Assembly (NCBI RefSeq): GCF_900117415.1
Contig: NZ_FPEI01000006.1
Location: forward strand, 434,001-498,000
Length of the DNA: 64,000 bases
Direction of reading: 5' to 3'
DNA from: Hyphomicrobium sp. CS1BSMeth3
GTDB lineage: Bacteria > Pseudomonadota > Alphaproteobacteria > Rhizobiales > Hyphomicrobiaceae
This document shows positions 18,263 to 26,972 of the stretch, one piece after another. A model generated the notes under the pieces. That model ran no database searches. It saw nothing but the letters and a program-made list of their open reading frames with translations, and was not told the origin of the DNA. The first letter of the stretch is position 1; the number at the start of each line of letters is the position of its first letter. The translations under genes were made by a program, and so were the position numbers.

Positions 18263-19156
18263 ATGATGCTTTACCGATGCAAGCGATTTTTGCTGGCTGC
18301 TGCGGCCGCAATTGCACTCGCTGGCGGACCGACGGCCCAGGCGAAGGAGCCGTCACGCATCCTTTCGATCGGCGGCGCTGTCACTGAGATCCTCTACGAG
18401 CTCGGTGCCGGCGATCGGCTCATCGCTGTCGATTCGACCAGTCAGTTCCCGCCCGAAGCACTCAAGACGCACAAGAATGTCGGCTATTTTCGCGCCCTGT
18501 CGACCGAAGGCGTACTTTCGGTCGCGCCGGATGCGATCATCGCGAGCGACAAGGCCGGCCCGCCGGAGGTCGTGCGCGCGCTCAAGGCCAGCGGGATCGA
18601 CTATTTCGAGGTCAACGACGATCCCAATGTCGAGGCACTGACGAAGCGCGTCCGTGCAATCGCTGGCAAGCTCGGACAAGCCGCTGCCGGTGACGCGCTT
18701 ACTGCCCGCATCGAGAAGGGCTTTGCAGACCTCGCGGAGGCGCGGGGCCGCCTGCCGCGCAACCCGGCCGTCCTGTTCGTGCTCAGTGTGCAGGGTGGGC
18801 GTGCCATCGTCGGAGGTGCCGAGACGAGCGCGGACGTCATGCTGCGTCTTGCCGGCGCACGCAACGTGGCGATGAGCCTCAAGGGCTTCAAGCCCGTCTC
18901 CGAGGAGGCGATTATCGCCATGGACCCCGAGATCATCGTCGTGATGAGCCGGTCGTCCGGGCCGAGCCTCGCGCAGGAGATACTGTCGGTGCCCGGCATT
19001 TCGGCGACGCGCGCCGGCCGCGATCGGCACATGATCGAGATGGACGGTCTTTATATTCTCGGCTTCGGCCCACGCGCGCCGGCGGCAGCGAGCGACCTCA
19101 TGAGGCAGCTCCAGGCGCCCGCGCAGAGCGCCAGAGCCCGAGGATCGAAGGGATGA
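18263..19156 (+). CDS. hmuT: Periplasmic heme-binding protein HmuT
   Basis: The 297-residue protein has a signal peptide (MMLYRCKRFLLAAAAAIALA..., cleavage near AQAKE) and a cluster A-2 binding-protein fold with RILSIGGAVTEILYELGAGDRLI, VGYFRALSTEGVLSVAPD and a C-terminal GLYILGFGPRAP. It carries heme through the periplasm to HmuUV. The start at 18263 was chosen because the signal peptide begins there and AGAAGG lies 8 bases upstream; the frame is open 186 bases further up through a HmuP-like segment. The stop overlaps hmuU by four bases. Confidence 0.87.
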   Translation: MMLYRCKRFLLAAAAAIALAGGPTAQAKEPSRILSIGGAVTEILYELGAGDRLIAVDSTSQFPPEALKTHKNVGYFRALSTEGVLSVAPDAIIASDKAGPPEVVRALKASGIDYFEVNDDPNVEALTKRVRAIAGKLGQAAAGDALTARIEKGFADLAEARGRLPRNPAVLFVLSVQGGRAIVGGAETSADVMLRLAGARNVAMSLKGFKPVSEEAIIAMDPEIIVVMSRSSGPSLAQEILSVPGISATRAGRDRHMIEMDGLYILGFGPRAPAAASDLMRQLQAPAQSARARGSKG

Positions 19157-20259
19157 ACCGCGTCGAGACGCGCATCGATCCGATGGTGCTGGGCGCACCG
19201 GTCGCTTCGCTGCCGAAGCCACGCGGTCGGTGGGTTCTGCCGGTTGCAGGCGTCGCGCTCGTCATCGTGGCAATTACCTCGCTTGCCGTCGGCCCGACGG
19301 GCATAACGCTCGGTTCGCTGCCGCGTGCGCTGATGGCCGGTATCGGCGGCGATATCACCGATCCGCTGCTGCGCCGCGAGCATCTGGTGCTGTTCGGCAT
19401 CCGGCTGCCACGGATGCTGCTCGGCGCCTTCGTCGGCAGCGCGCTGGCTGTTGCGGGCGCGATGATGCAAGGCCTTTTTCGCAACCCTCTGGCCGACCCG
19501 GGTTTGATCGGCGTTTCCTCGGGGGCGGCGCTTGCCGCGGTCGCGATCATCGCGCTCGGCGCGACGCCGGCACTTGCATGGATGCGCGTGTTTGGCTTCT
19601 ACGCGCTGCCGGTGGCGGCGTTCGTTGGCGGCCTCGTGACCTCGCTGGTGCTGGTTTGGATCGCCAATCGCGGAGGCGCGCTGTCGGTTGCGACGCTGCT
19701 GCTGTCGGGCGTCGCGATTGCGGCCATTGCCGGGGCGCTGACCGGCCTCATGGCTTATGTCAGTGACGATCGCGAGCTGCGCGACCTGACGCTGTGGTCG
19801 ATGGGCAGCCTCGCCGGCTCGAGCTGGACCAAAGTGACGGCTATTCTGCCGTTCGTCGCGGCTCTGGCGATCGTCACGCCATCGCTCGCGCGCGCGCTCA
19901 ATGGATTCCTGCTCGGCGAGGCGGAGGCCTACCACCTCGGCATTGCGGTCGAGCGGGTCAAGCTCGTGATCGTAGTGACGACGGCAGCAGCCGTGGGAGC
20001 GGCGGTGGCCGTGGCCGGGATCGTCGGCTTCGTGGGACTGGTCGTGCCGCACTTCGTGCGCCTGCTCACGGGGCCCGACCATCGCATGGTGCTGCCCGTC
20101 AGCGCAGTGCTCGGCGCGGCACTGGTGGTGGGCGCCGACGTCGTGGCGCGGATCATCGTTGCGCCGGCGGAGCTGCCACTCGGCATCGTGATGGCCGTGA
20201 TCGGCGGTCCGGTGTTCCTGCATCTTGTCCTGTCGCGCGGCGTCGCGGGGGCAGACTGA
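19153..20259 (+). CDS. hmuU: Heme ABC transporter permease HmuU (FecCD family)
   Basis: This 368-residue inner-membrane permease has about nine to ten helices and FecCD hallmarks: RLPRMLLGAFVGSALAVAGA, MMQGLFRNPLADPGLIGVSS and GFVGLVVPHFVRLLTGPDHR. It forms the channel for heme with HmuV. The start ATG overlaps the hmuT stop by four bases, and its own stop overlaps the hmuV start (TGATG), so the three genes are translated together. Confidence 0.93.
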   Translation: MNRVETRIDPMVLGAPVASLPKPRGRWVLPVAGVALVIVAITSLAVGPTGITLGSLPRALMAGIGGDITDPLLRREHLVLFGIRLPRMLLGAFVGSALAVAGAMMQGLFRNPLADPGLIGVSSGAALAAVAIIALGATPALAWMRVFGFYALPVAAFVGGLVTSLVLVWIANRGGALSVATLLLSGVAIAAIAGALTGLMAYVSDDRELRDLTLWSMGSLAGSSWTKVTAILPFVAALAIVTPSLARALNGFLLGEAEAYHLGIAVERVKLVIVVTTAAAVGAAVAVAGIVGFVGLVVPHFVRLLTGPDHRMVLPVSAVLGAALVVGADVVARIIVAPAELPLGIVMAVIGGPVFLHLVLSRGVAGAD

Positions 20260-21101
20260 TGGGCCGGATCGAGCTCAGCGGCGTGACGGTGATGCGCGGT
20301 GGACGCACGCTCATTGCGGACGTCGACATGGCGCTCGAGCCGGGCCGCGTGACCGTGCTGATCGGGCCTAACGGTGCCGGCAAATCAACTGCGCTCAAGG
20401 TTGCCTCGGGCGTGTGGCGCGCATCCAAGGGAACGGCAGCCCTGGATGGGCGCAACATCGCCGACTTCAGGCCGCGGGAGCTTGCCGAGCGCCGCGCGCT
20501 CGTCGCGCAGGGAGCGAGCCTCGGATTTCCTTTCACGGTCGGCGAGGTCGTCATGCTGGGGGCGAGCGTGCCCGGCTTCGGCCTCGATGCGAGCCCTGAG
20601 ATCGCCGTTGGAGCTCTCGCGACCGTCGGGCTCGCGGGGTTCGAGGCGCGCAATTATCTCGAGCTGTCGGGTGGCGAGCGGCAGCGCGTGCACATTGCTC
20701 GCGCGTTGTGTCAATTGCGTGCTGCCCGCCGGCACGGCGCCGAGGGGCAGATCATTTTGCTCGACGAGCCAACCGCGAGCCTCGACCCGGCCCAGCAGAC
20801 CCAGGTGATGGCGCTATGCCGGGCTCTCGCGACGGCCGGGCTGACCGTGGTGCTGGTCCTGCACGATCTCAATCTGGCGGCGGCGTGGGCCGATGTGCTG
20901 GTCGTCCTCGCGAAAGGAAAAGTGCGGGCGGTGGGTTCCCCGCGTGACGTCCTCACGGACGATCTGCTGGCATCCGTCTATGATTGGCCGGCCCGCGTGA
21001 ACACGCCGCCGCGTGATGGGGAAGTCTTTGTGCTGCCGCATCACGCGCGGGATATGTCGTTTGCGGGCAGCGATGCCGGTCGTGATGTGCGCCGTGGATG
21101 A
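20259..21101 (+). CDS. hmuV: Heme ABC transporter ATP-binding protein HmuV
   Basis: The 280-residue ATPase has Walker A GPNGAGKST, signature LSGGERQRVHIARAL, Walker B QIILLDEPTASLD and H-loop VLHDLNLAA. The insert after the signature (CQLRAARRHGAEG) is a usual HmuV feature. It powers heme import with HmuU. The ATG at 20259 shares one base with the hmuU stop codon. It is the last gene of the operon; a GntR gene converges 49 bp downstream. Confidence 0.93.
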   Translation: MGRIELSGVTVMRGGRTLIADVDMALEPGRVTVLIGPNGAGKSTALKVASGVWRASKGTAALDGRNIADFRPRELAERRALVAQGASLGFPFTVGEVVMLGASVPGFGLDASPEIAVGALATVGLAGFEARNYLELSGGERQRVHIARALCQLRAARRHGAEGQIILLDEPTASLDPAQQTQVMALCRALATAGLTVVLVLHDLNLAAAWADVLVVLAKGKVRAVGSPRDVLTDDLLASVYDWPARVNTPPRDGEVFVLPHHARDMSFAGSDAGRDVRRG

Positions 21102-21150
21102 TGTCCTCGGCGCGAGCATCCGCTCGCCTGAGATCGCGAGGATCTTCAAG

Positions 21151-21936
21151 TCACGGTCGATGACGAGCTCCTTGAGGCGTTCGCCTGGGTTCCCGGGCGC
21201 CACCGACGGCTTCGGGTGGTGTCGGATGTCCGCCCTCGATGCCGCTCGCCAGACGACCACTTGAAAGGATGAACTCCGCAGCGCTGCGAATGTCGCCTGC
21301 GATGGCCGCGCGTGCAACCTCCGGATCGCCGGCCCGCAAGGCGGACAGAAGCGCCTGGTGGCATTTTACAGCATCACCCATCTTGATCCGCTCGGGCGAT
21401 CCACGAAGATCGAAGTTCAGGATCGGGCCCACGCGCAGCCACAGCCGCTCGATGATGGCCAAAAGCTCCGGTGACTTCGCTGCCCGATAGACGGCGAAGT
21501 GGAGCTCCTGATTGGCGGCGACGGCGCGTGCCAGATCGGGCGCGCGCTCGCGGCTGATGGCGCGGAACGTACGCTCTCGCTCGGCGATCGTGGCGAGATC
21601 CGAGCGATCGGCACCGTGGCAGGCCATGGCAGCCGCCGCGCCCTCGATCTCGATGCGCACGCGGGTGATGTCGCGAAACTGATCTGCTCGCATGAGCGGC
21701 ACCGTCACGGCGCGCTTTGGCAGAACCTCGAGCGCACCTTCGGCCGTCAGGCGTGACACGGCTGCGCGCACGGGCATCATGGAGACCCCGAGCGTGTCGG
21801 CCACGGCACGCAGCGAGAGCTTGTCGCCGGGTGCGGCACGCCCAGCCATGAGGCGATCGGCCAAAGAACGATATACGCGATCGGCCAGCGTTCCCGCGGC
21901 TTCTTCCGATGCGCGCGCGCGTGCAGGGCTGCCCAC
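21151..21936 (-). CDS. GntR family transcriptional regulator (FadR/FCD type)
   Basis: The 261-residue protein has an N-terminal winged helix (about 15-80) with LADRVYRSLADRLMAGRAAPGDKL and LGVSMMPVRAAVSRLTAEGAL, then an all-helical FCD ligand domain (about 95-225) with ELHFAVYRAA and a histidine in KCHQALLSAL, which with other residues may hold a metal or organic acid. It starts at GTG with GAGGA upstream. It diverges from the Liv-type transporter operon at 22064, and a perfect palindrome lies between them, so it probably controls that operon and itself. Confidence 0.88.
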   Translation of the reverse strand: MGSPARARASEEAAGTLADRVYRSLADRLMAGRAAPGDKLSLRAVADTLGVSMMPVRAAVSRLTAEGALEVLPKRAVTVPLMRADQFRDITRVRIEIEGAAAAMACHGADRSDLATIAERERTFRAISRERAPDLARAVAANQELHFAVYRAAKSPELLAIIERLWLRVGPILNFDLRGSPERIKMGDAVKCHQALLSALRAGDPEVARAAIAGDIRSAAEFILSSGRLASGIEGGHPTPPEAVGGAREPRRTPQGARHRP

Positions 21937-21985
21937 CGCTATTTCCTCGGCTCCTGGCTGGACAAACGGTTCTCTACCTTGCTAA

Positions 21986-21997
21986 CTGTGATCACAG
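21986..21997. promoter_or_regulatory. Palindromic operator, likely for the GntR regulator
   Basis: CTGTGATCACAG is a perfect 12-bp palindrome in the 127-bp gap between the GntR gene and the divergent transporter operon. TGTGATCACA-type sites are known for some FCD-class GntR proteins. Its place, 50 bases from the GntR start and 67 from the binding-protein start, suits control of both genes. Confidence 0.6.
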
Positions 21998-22063
21998 ACT
22001 ACGGCAAGGCCCGTTCAAGAGGCCAGCCATGGGGAATGAGAAACGCTACGAGGAGGTCGCGCT

Positions 22064-23317
22064 ATGAAGAAGCTCTTTCGTCCTACGCGTCGTGCGCTCA
22101 TCAAGGGCGCCGGTGCGACGGCTGCAGTTGCGGGCATTTCGGGTTTTCCCGCCATCAGCCGCGCCCAAGCCGATGTGATCCGTATCGGCCACCTGACGCC
22201 GCGGACCGGTTTTCTCGGTGTGCTCGGGGACTACGCCGTCATGGCCGCCGATCAGGCAGCCGACGAGATCAATGCCGCGGGCGGCGTGCTCGGGCGCAAG
22301 ATCGAGCTGCTCAAGGAAGATTCAGTCAACCCGCAGACGGCCTCCACGAAGGCCGAGCGCATGATCGAGCGCGACAAGGTCGCCTGCATCGTCGGTGAGA
22401 TTTCGTCGGCTTCGTGTCTGACGATTGCGCAGGTCGCGCAGCGCACCAAGAACCTGTTCGTCAACACGGGCGGCAATTCTGATGCGCTGCGTGGTTCGAA
22501 CTGCAACCGCTACATGTTCCACGTTGAGAGCCAGAACTCGATGTACGTGAAGACGGTCGGGCGCTCGCTGCTGGCCGGCAACATGGTCAAAGGCAAGAAG
22601 TGGTACTCGCTGACCGCCGACTACGCCTTCGGGCACGATCTGCTTCGCGTCGCCAAGAGGTTCATGGAGCAGAACGGCGGCCAGTTCGCCGCTGACGAGC
22701 TCGTACCGACCGATCTCTCCGATTTCTCGAGCATCCTGACGAAGATCCGGAACAGCAAGCCCGATCTCGTCGTGTCGAACCTCGCCGGCAACCAGATTAC
22801 GAACTTCCTGAAGCAGTACTCGGAGTTCGGACTGGAGTTCCCGGTCGCCGGCTTCGGTTTTGATACTGCCGTCGCCTGGGGCGCGGGCAAGGGCAATTTC
22901 TTCGGCACGTGGCCACTCGTCTGGCACCATCTGATCGATACGGCCGGCTCCAAGAAGTTCGTGGCGGACTTCACGGCCCGCTACAAGAAGCCCCCCGAGA
23001 ACCAGGCCTGGGGCGACTACATCGCGCTCAAGATCCTCGCGCAGGCCATGAATGATGCGAAGTCCATCGAGGCGGTGCAGATCATCGAGCACCTCGAGAA
23101 GGAGCCGAAGTTCGACCTGCTCAAGACGCGGCCCGGCTACTTCCGCAAGTACGACCATCAGCTCATGCACGAGATGTACGCCGTCGAGGCGCTCAAGGCC
23201 AACGAGCTGAAAAATCAGTGGGACATCTACCGGCCGAGCGCGCCCGTCCCGGCGCCGAACGAACCGCTCGACGTCATTGCGGCGACGGCCGAAGAGAACG
23301 CCTGCAAGATGACCTGA
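22064..23317 (+). CDS. Branched-chain-amino-acid-type ABC transporter binding protein (Tat-exported)
   Basis: The 417-residue type I periplasmic binding protein begins with a twin-arginine signal (RRALIKGAGATAAVAGISG, cleavage near SRAQA). The mature part shows IRIGHLTPRTGFLGVLGDYA and EINAAGGVLGRKIELL, typical of LivJ/AmiC/UrtA-like proteins. The Liv class also takes up amides, urea and aromatic acids, so the ligand is open. GAGGAGG lies just upstream of the ATG. It is separated from the permease genes by 164 bp holding a hairpin and a palindromic repeat. Confidence 0.88.
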   Translation: MKKLFRPTRRALIKGAGATAAVAGISGFPAISRAQADVIRIGHLTPRTGFLGVLGDYAVMAADQAADEINAAGGVLGRKIELLKEDSVNPQTASTKAERMIERDKVACIVGEISSASCLTIAQVAQRTKNLFVNTGGNSDALRGSNCNRYMFHVESQNSMYVKTVGRSLLAGNMVKGKKWYSLTADYAFGHDLLRVAKRFMEQNGGQFAADELVPTDLSDFSSILTKIRNSKPDLVVSNLAGNQITNFLKQYSEFGLEFPVAGFGFDTAVAWGAGKGNFFGTWPLVWHHLIDTAGSKKFVADFTARYKKPPENQAWGDYIALKILAQAMNDAKSIEAVQIIEHLEKEPKFDLLKTRPGYFRKYDHQLMHEMYAVEALKANELKNQWDIYRPSAPVPAPNEPLDVIAATAEENACKMT

Positions 23318-23351
23318 AGCCGTCCCGGTAGTGGATCGGCACTGTAGCATT

Positions 23352-23378
23352 CCTCGGGGAGCGACGCGTTCCCCGAGG
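23352..23378 (+). terminator. Hairpin after the binding-protein gene
   Basis: CCTCGGGGA and TCCCCGAGG pair in a 9-bp stem around a nine-base loop, 34 bases after the binding-protein stop. There is no U-run. It may be an attenuator or RNA-stability hairpin that keeps binding protein in excess over permease. Confidence 0.5.
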
Positions 23379-23382
23379 GGCG

Positions 23383-23455
23383 AGTGTCCCGATCGCGAAG
23401 TTCGTCACGATCTGCGCGGCCTCTCGAACGAACTTCGGAATCTGAACCACACTAG
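23383..23455. repeat. CTAGTGT-type imperfect palindromic repeat
   Basis: Left arm AGTGTCCCGATCGCGAAGTT with CG following, and right arm CGAACTTCGGAATC...ACACTAG, form a long imperfect inverted repeat of about 73 bases. The same arm sequences recur at 42274-42351, and the end sequence recurs at 42367-42440. It lies right before the livH-like permease gene. Confidence 0.6.
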
Positions 23456-23481
23456 GCAGGCTTCAGCGGAGCACGCTCGAC

Positions 23482-24360
23482 GTGACGACAGCTTTGTTCG
23501 TGCAGCAGGTGCTGAACGGCCTGCTCGATGGCGTCTACTACCTCCTGATCGCGCTCGGCCTGTCGCTGATCTTCAGCCTTGGCGGGATCGTCAATCTGGC
23601 GCACGGCGGCTTCTTCGCGATCGGCGCCTATCTCACCATCACGCTGGCCGAGTACCTCGGCTTCGGTGGCGCTTTCGTCGTCGCGCCGGTCGCCGTTGCC
23701 TTGCTCGGCGTGGTGATCGAGCGATTCTTATTCCGGCCCTTCTATCGGGCCGATCCGCTCTTATCGCTTTTGCTTACATTCGGCCTGGCGCTCGTGGCCG
23801 AGCAGACCTTGCGCTGGATCTATGGCGCCGCACCGATGTCGTTCGCCATCCCTCAAGGATTGCGCGGCCAGATCTGGATCGGCGATTTCAGCTACTCCTA
23901 CTACCGCACCATCCTGATCGGCGTTGCGATCCTGTGCGTGGCGGGATTGTGGGTGCTGCTTCACAAGACGGCGTTCGGCCGCGTCGTACGCGCCGGCGTG
24001 CAGAACCCGGACATGGTCGGCGCGCTCGGCATATCGCTCGAGCCGTACATGGCGGGCATCGCAGCACTCGGGATCGGTCTCGCCGGGCTCGCGGGCGTAC
24101 TGCTCGCACCGATCTACGCCGTGCATCCGGCCATGGGGCAGGAGATCATAACGCCCGCCTTCGTCGTGGTCGTGATCGGTGGCCTCGGATCGTTCTGGGG
24201 CGTTGTGGTGGCGGCGCTCCTCGTCGGCCTGGTGAAGGGCCTGATGATCGCCTTCGGCTACACGGCATTCTCCACGGCGGCCATCTACCTCATGATGATG
24301 CTCGTCCTCCTGTTCCGTCCGCGCGGCCTCTTCGGCGAGCGCATCCAGCGATTCGAGTGA
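23482..24360 (+). CDS. Liv-type ABC transporter permease (LivH-like)
   Basis: The 292-residue permease has eight or so helices and the LivH landmarks GLVDGVYYLLIALGLSLIF-like start, GIVNLAHGGFFAIGAY, and GGLGSFWGVVVAALLVGLVKG near the end. It starts at GTG (23482), with CGGAG 11 bases upstream. It works with the fused permease-ATPase encoded 8 bases downstream. Confidence 0.9.
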   Translation: MTTALFVQQVLNGLLDGVYYLLIALGLSLIFSLGGIVNLAHGGFFAIGAYLTITLAEYLGFGGAFVVAPVAVALLGVVIERFLFRPFYRADPLLSLLLTFGLALVAEQTLRWIYGAAPMSFAIPQGLRGQIWIGDFSYSYYRTILIGVAILCVAGLWVLLHKTAFGRVVRAGVQNPDMVGALGISLEPYMAGIAALGIGLAGLAGVLLAPIYAVHPAMGQEIITPAFVVVVIGGLGSFWGVVVAALLVGLVKGLMIAFGYTAFSTAAIYLMMMLVLLFRPRGLFGERIQRFE

Positions 24361-24367
24361 GCGGACC

Positions 24368-26884
24368 ATGCTGCAAGAACGCTCACCTCTGCTGGTCGCA
24401 GTTGTTGCGCTCGTCGCGCTACCCTTCGCCCTGAATGCCATCGGCCTCGGCGTGACGTCGGCAACCGAGGTCGTCATCTTCGCCATGGCCTGCATGGCCC
24501 TGAACATCCTCGTCGGCTACACGGGCCTGATCTCGTTCGGCCACGGCGCGTGGTTCGGATTCGCAGCCTATGCCGCAGGCATCATCCAGCGCGAGCTCCT
24601 GCCAGGCTCGATGCTGCTCCCGATCCTCGGATCGCTGGCGATCGTGGCGATCATCGCCGTTGCATTCGGCTATCTCATTCTGCGGCGGCGCGGCGTGTAC
24701 TTCGCCCTGCTGACGATGGCGCTCTCGGCCATGATGTACGTCGTCGCCTTCCGCTGGACGGCAGTCACGGGCGGCGAGGATGGGCTCGGCGGCATCGTGA
24801 GGCCCGACATCGCCGGCTTCCGTCTCGAAAACAACCCGACCTACTACACGCTCGTCGCAACCATCGGGTTTCTGATCGTCTACGTGCTGTGGCGCTTTCA
24901 CCGATCGCCGGTTGGCCACGTCCTGATCGCCATCCGCGAGAACGAGCAGCGCGCCCAGTTCATCGGTTACGCGACGAACCGCTACAAGCTCATGGCCTTC
25001 ACGCTCTCGGCGACGATCACCGGCCTCGCCGGATGTCTGCTGCTCTTCAACAATCGCATGACCTCGGCGGAGCCGATCTCGGTGGCGTTCTCCGGCGAGC
25101 TGCTGGCCATGGTGGTCATCGGCGGTATGCGATCGTTCCTCGGGCCGGCGCTCGGTGCGCTGTTCTTCGTCATTTTCCGCGATTACCTGTCGAGCCTCAC
25201 GGCCAACTGGCAGCTCTGGTTCGGCCTTCTGTTCGTGCTGTTTGTTCTGTTCTCGCCGAGCGGGCTGGTCGGTGTCGCAGAGCGCTTGCTCGCGCCTTTC
25301 CGCAAGAAAGTGGTCGAAGCCGCAGCCATGGCCGGCCGCAAAATCGGCGACGCATCGTTGCCGGCCTTTCTGAGGCCCAAGCATACGTTCGAAGGCCCGG
25401 TCCTCAAGGTCGATGGCATCGTGAAACATTTCGGCGGCATCAAAGCCGTCGAGGGCGCAAGCTTCTCGGTGCGCGACCGCACGCTGCACGCGCTGATCGG
25501 TCCCAATGGAGCGGGCAAAACAACTGCCTTCAATCTCGTATCGGGCATGCTTCCGCCGGATCAAGGTACGGTGCAGCTCGCGGGCACGAACATCTCGGGC
25601 TTGCGGCCGGACCAAATCTGCCGGGCGGGCATTGGCCGCTCGTTCCAGATCACCAACCTTTTCCCGACCTTGACGATCGCCGAGAACATTCGGCTTGCGG
25701 CCCAAGCACGACATCCGCAGAGCTTCAATGCCTGGACGCCGGCTCGATCAATCGAGCAGATCGAGGCCGAGACCACCGCCCTCATCGCCTATCTCGGGCT
25801 GAACGGCATCGAGACTGCCGAGGCCGGCGCGCTCTCCTACGGTGGTCAACGCCTCGTCGACATGGGTCTCGCCCTTGCGACCAAGCCCCGCCTCCTGATG
25901 CTGGACGAGCCGCTGGCGGGACTTGCGACGGCCGAGCGCGAGCGCATTGGCGGGCTGGTGAAGGCACTGTCGGCCGACGTTCCGGTCCTTCTCGTGGAGC
26001 ACGATATCGATCGCGTCTTCCGTCTCGCGGACCACGTGACCGTCATGAACGAGGGCAAAGTCCTGATCGACGGTACCGTCGAGGACGTGCGGACGTCGAA
26101 GCGCGTGCAGGAAGTGTACATCGGCTCGGGCGCGGCGCACGTCGCGTCGAAAGAACGCGTAAGTGCGGCGGAAACGAAGACCTTGCTCAAGGTCGAGAGC
26201 ATCAACACCTTCTACGGCAAGAGCCACATCCTCAATGACGTCTCGCTCGACGTGCGCGAGCACGAGGTGGTGGCTTTGCTTGGACGCAATGGTGCCGGCA
26301 AGTCGACGCTGCTCAAATCGCTGGTCGGCATCGCACCACCGGCAACGGGCAGCGTCAAGCTCGATGGCACGGAGATCGCGCGCCTGCCTTCGGCACGCGC
26401 CGCGCGCCTCGGCATCGGCTATGTGCCGCAGGGGCGCGGGCTCTTTGCCGGCATGACCGTGGCGCACAATCTCGAGCTTGGGCGCCTCAAGCGCCAGACC
26501 GGCACTGGCGTCCGCTGGGACGAGGACCGCATTCTAGAATACTTCCCGCGCATCAAGGACCGCCTGCAGACGCCCGCCGACTTCCTTTCGGGCGGTGAGC
26601 AGCAGATGGTCGCCGTGGCGCGCGCACTATCCGGCGATATCCGTGTGCTTCTGCTCGATGAGCCGTTCGAAGGACTTGCGCCTGCCGTGGTGGAGCAGCT
26701 CTTCGAGAGTTTTGATCGACTGCGCAAGGAGGTCGCGATCATCATCGTTGATCACCACCTGGACCTCGCACTCGCGCTTTCCGACCGCACGGTGGCGCTC
26801 GAGCGCGGTCAGGTGCAATGGACGGGAGATTCCAAAGCTCTCCGCGATGATCTCGAACTCCGGCGCAAGGTTCTTTGGCTCTGA
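24368..26884 (+). CDS. Fused Liv-type transporter: LivM permease + LivG ATPase + LivF ATPase
   Basis: This 838-residue protein joins three normally separate subunits. Residues about 1-320 are a LivM-type permease (NILVGYTGLISFGHGAWFG). Residues about 345-600 are a LivG-type ATPase (Walker A GPNGAGKTT near 376, signature LSYGGQ near 489, Walker B LLMLDEPLAGL). Residues about 610-838 are a LivF-type ATPase (Walker A GRNGAGKST near 636, signature LSGGEQ near 740, LLLDEPFEGLAP). No stop or frameshift breaks the frame and all nucleotide-binding motifs look intact, so it should act as one half of the translocation machine with the LivH-like protein. A short linker rich in basic residues joins permease and first ATPase. 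Confidence 0.9.
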   Translation: MLQERSPLLVAVVALVALPFALNAIGLGVTSATEVVIFAMACMALNILVGYTGLISFGHGAWFGFAAYAAGIIQRELLPGSMLLPILGSLAIVAIIAVAFGYLILRRRGVYFALLTMALSAMMYVVAFRWTAVTGGEDGLGGIVRPDIAGFRLENNPTYYTLVATIGFLIVYVLWRFHRSPVGHVLIAIRENEQRAQFIGYATNRYKLMAFTLSATITGLAGCLLLFNNRMTSAEPISVAFSGELLAMVVIGGMRSFLGPALGALFFVIFRDYLSSLTANWQLWFGLLFVLFVLFSPSGLVGVAERLLAPFRKKVVEAAAMAGRKIGDASLPAFLRPKHTFEGPVLKVDGIVKHFGGIKAVEGASFSVRDRTLHALIGPNGAGKTTAFNLVSGMLPPDQGTVQLAGTNISGLRPDQICRAGIGRSFQITNLFPTLTIAENIRLAAQARHPQSFNAWTPARSIEQIEAETTALIAYLGLNGIETAEAGALSYGGQRLVDMGLALATKPRLLMLDEPLAGLATAERERIGGLVKALSADVPVLLVEHDIDRVFRLADHVTVMNEGKVLIDGTVEDVRTSKRVQEVYIGSGAAHVASKERVSAAETKTLLKVESINTFYGKSHILNDVSLDVREHEVVALLGRNGAGKSTLLKSLVGIAPPATGSVKLDGTEIARLPSARAARLGIGYVPQGRGLFAGMTVAHNLELGRLKRQTGTGVRWDEDRILEYFPRIKDRLQTPADFLSGGEQQMVAVARALSGDIRVLLLDEPFEGLAPAVVEQLFESFDRLRKEVAIIIVDHHLDLALALSDRTVALERGQVQWTGDSKALRDDLELRRKVLWL

Positions 26885-26972
26885 AGCGTGCCTGCCCGGC
26901 TTCGAGGGAAACGGTGAAGCGCGCACGCCCGATGGCAACGAGCTGACGGGTACCAAAGCGGCGGGAGACTGC

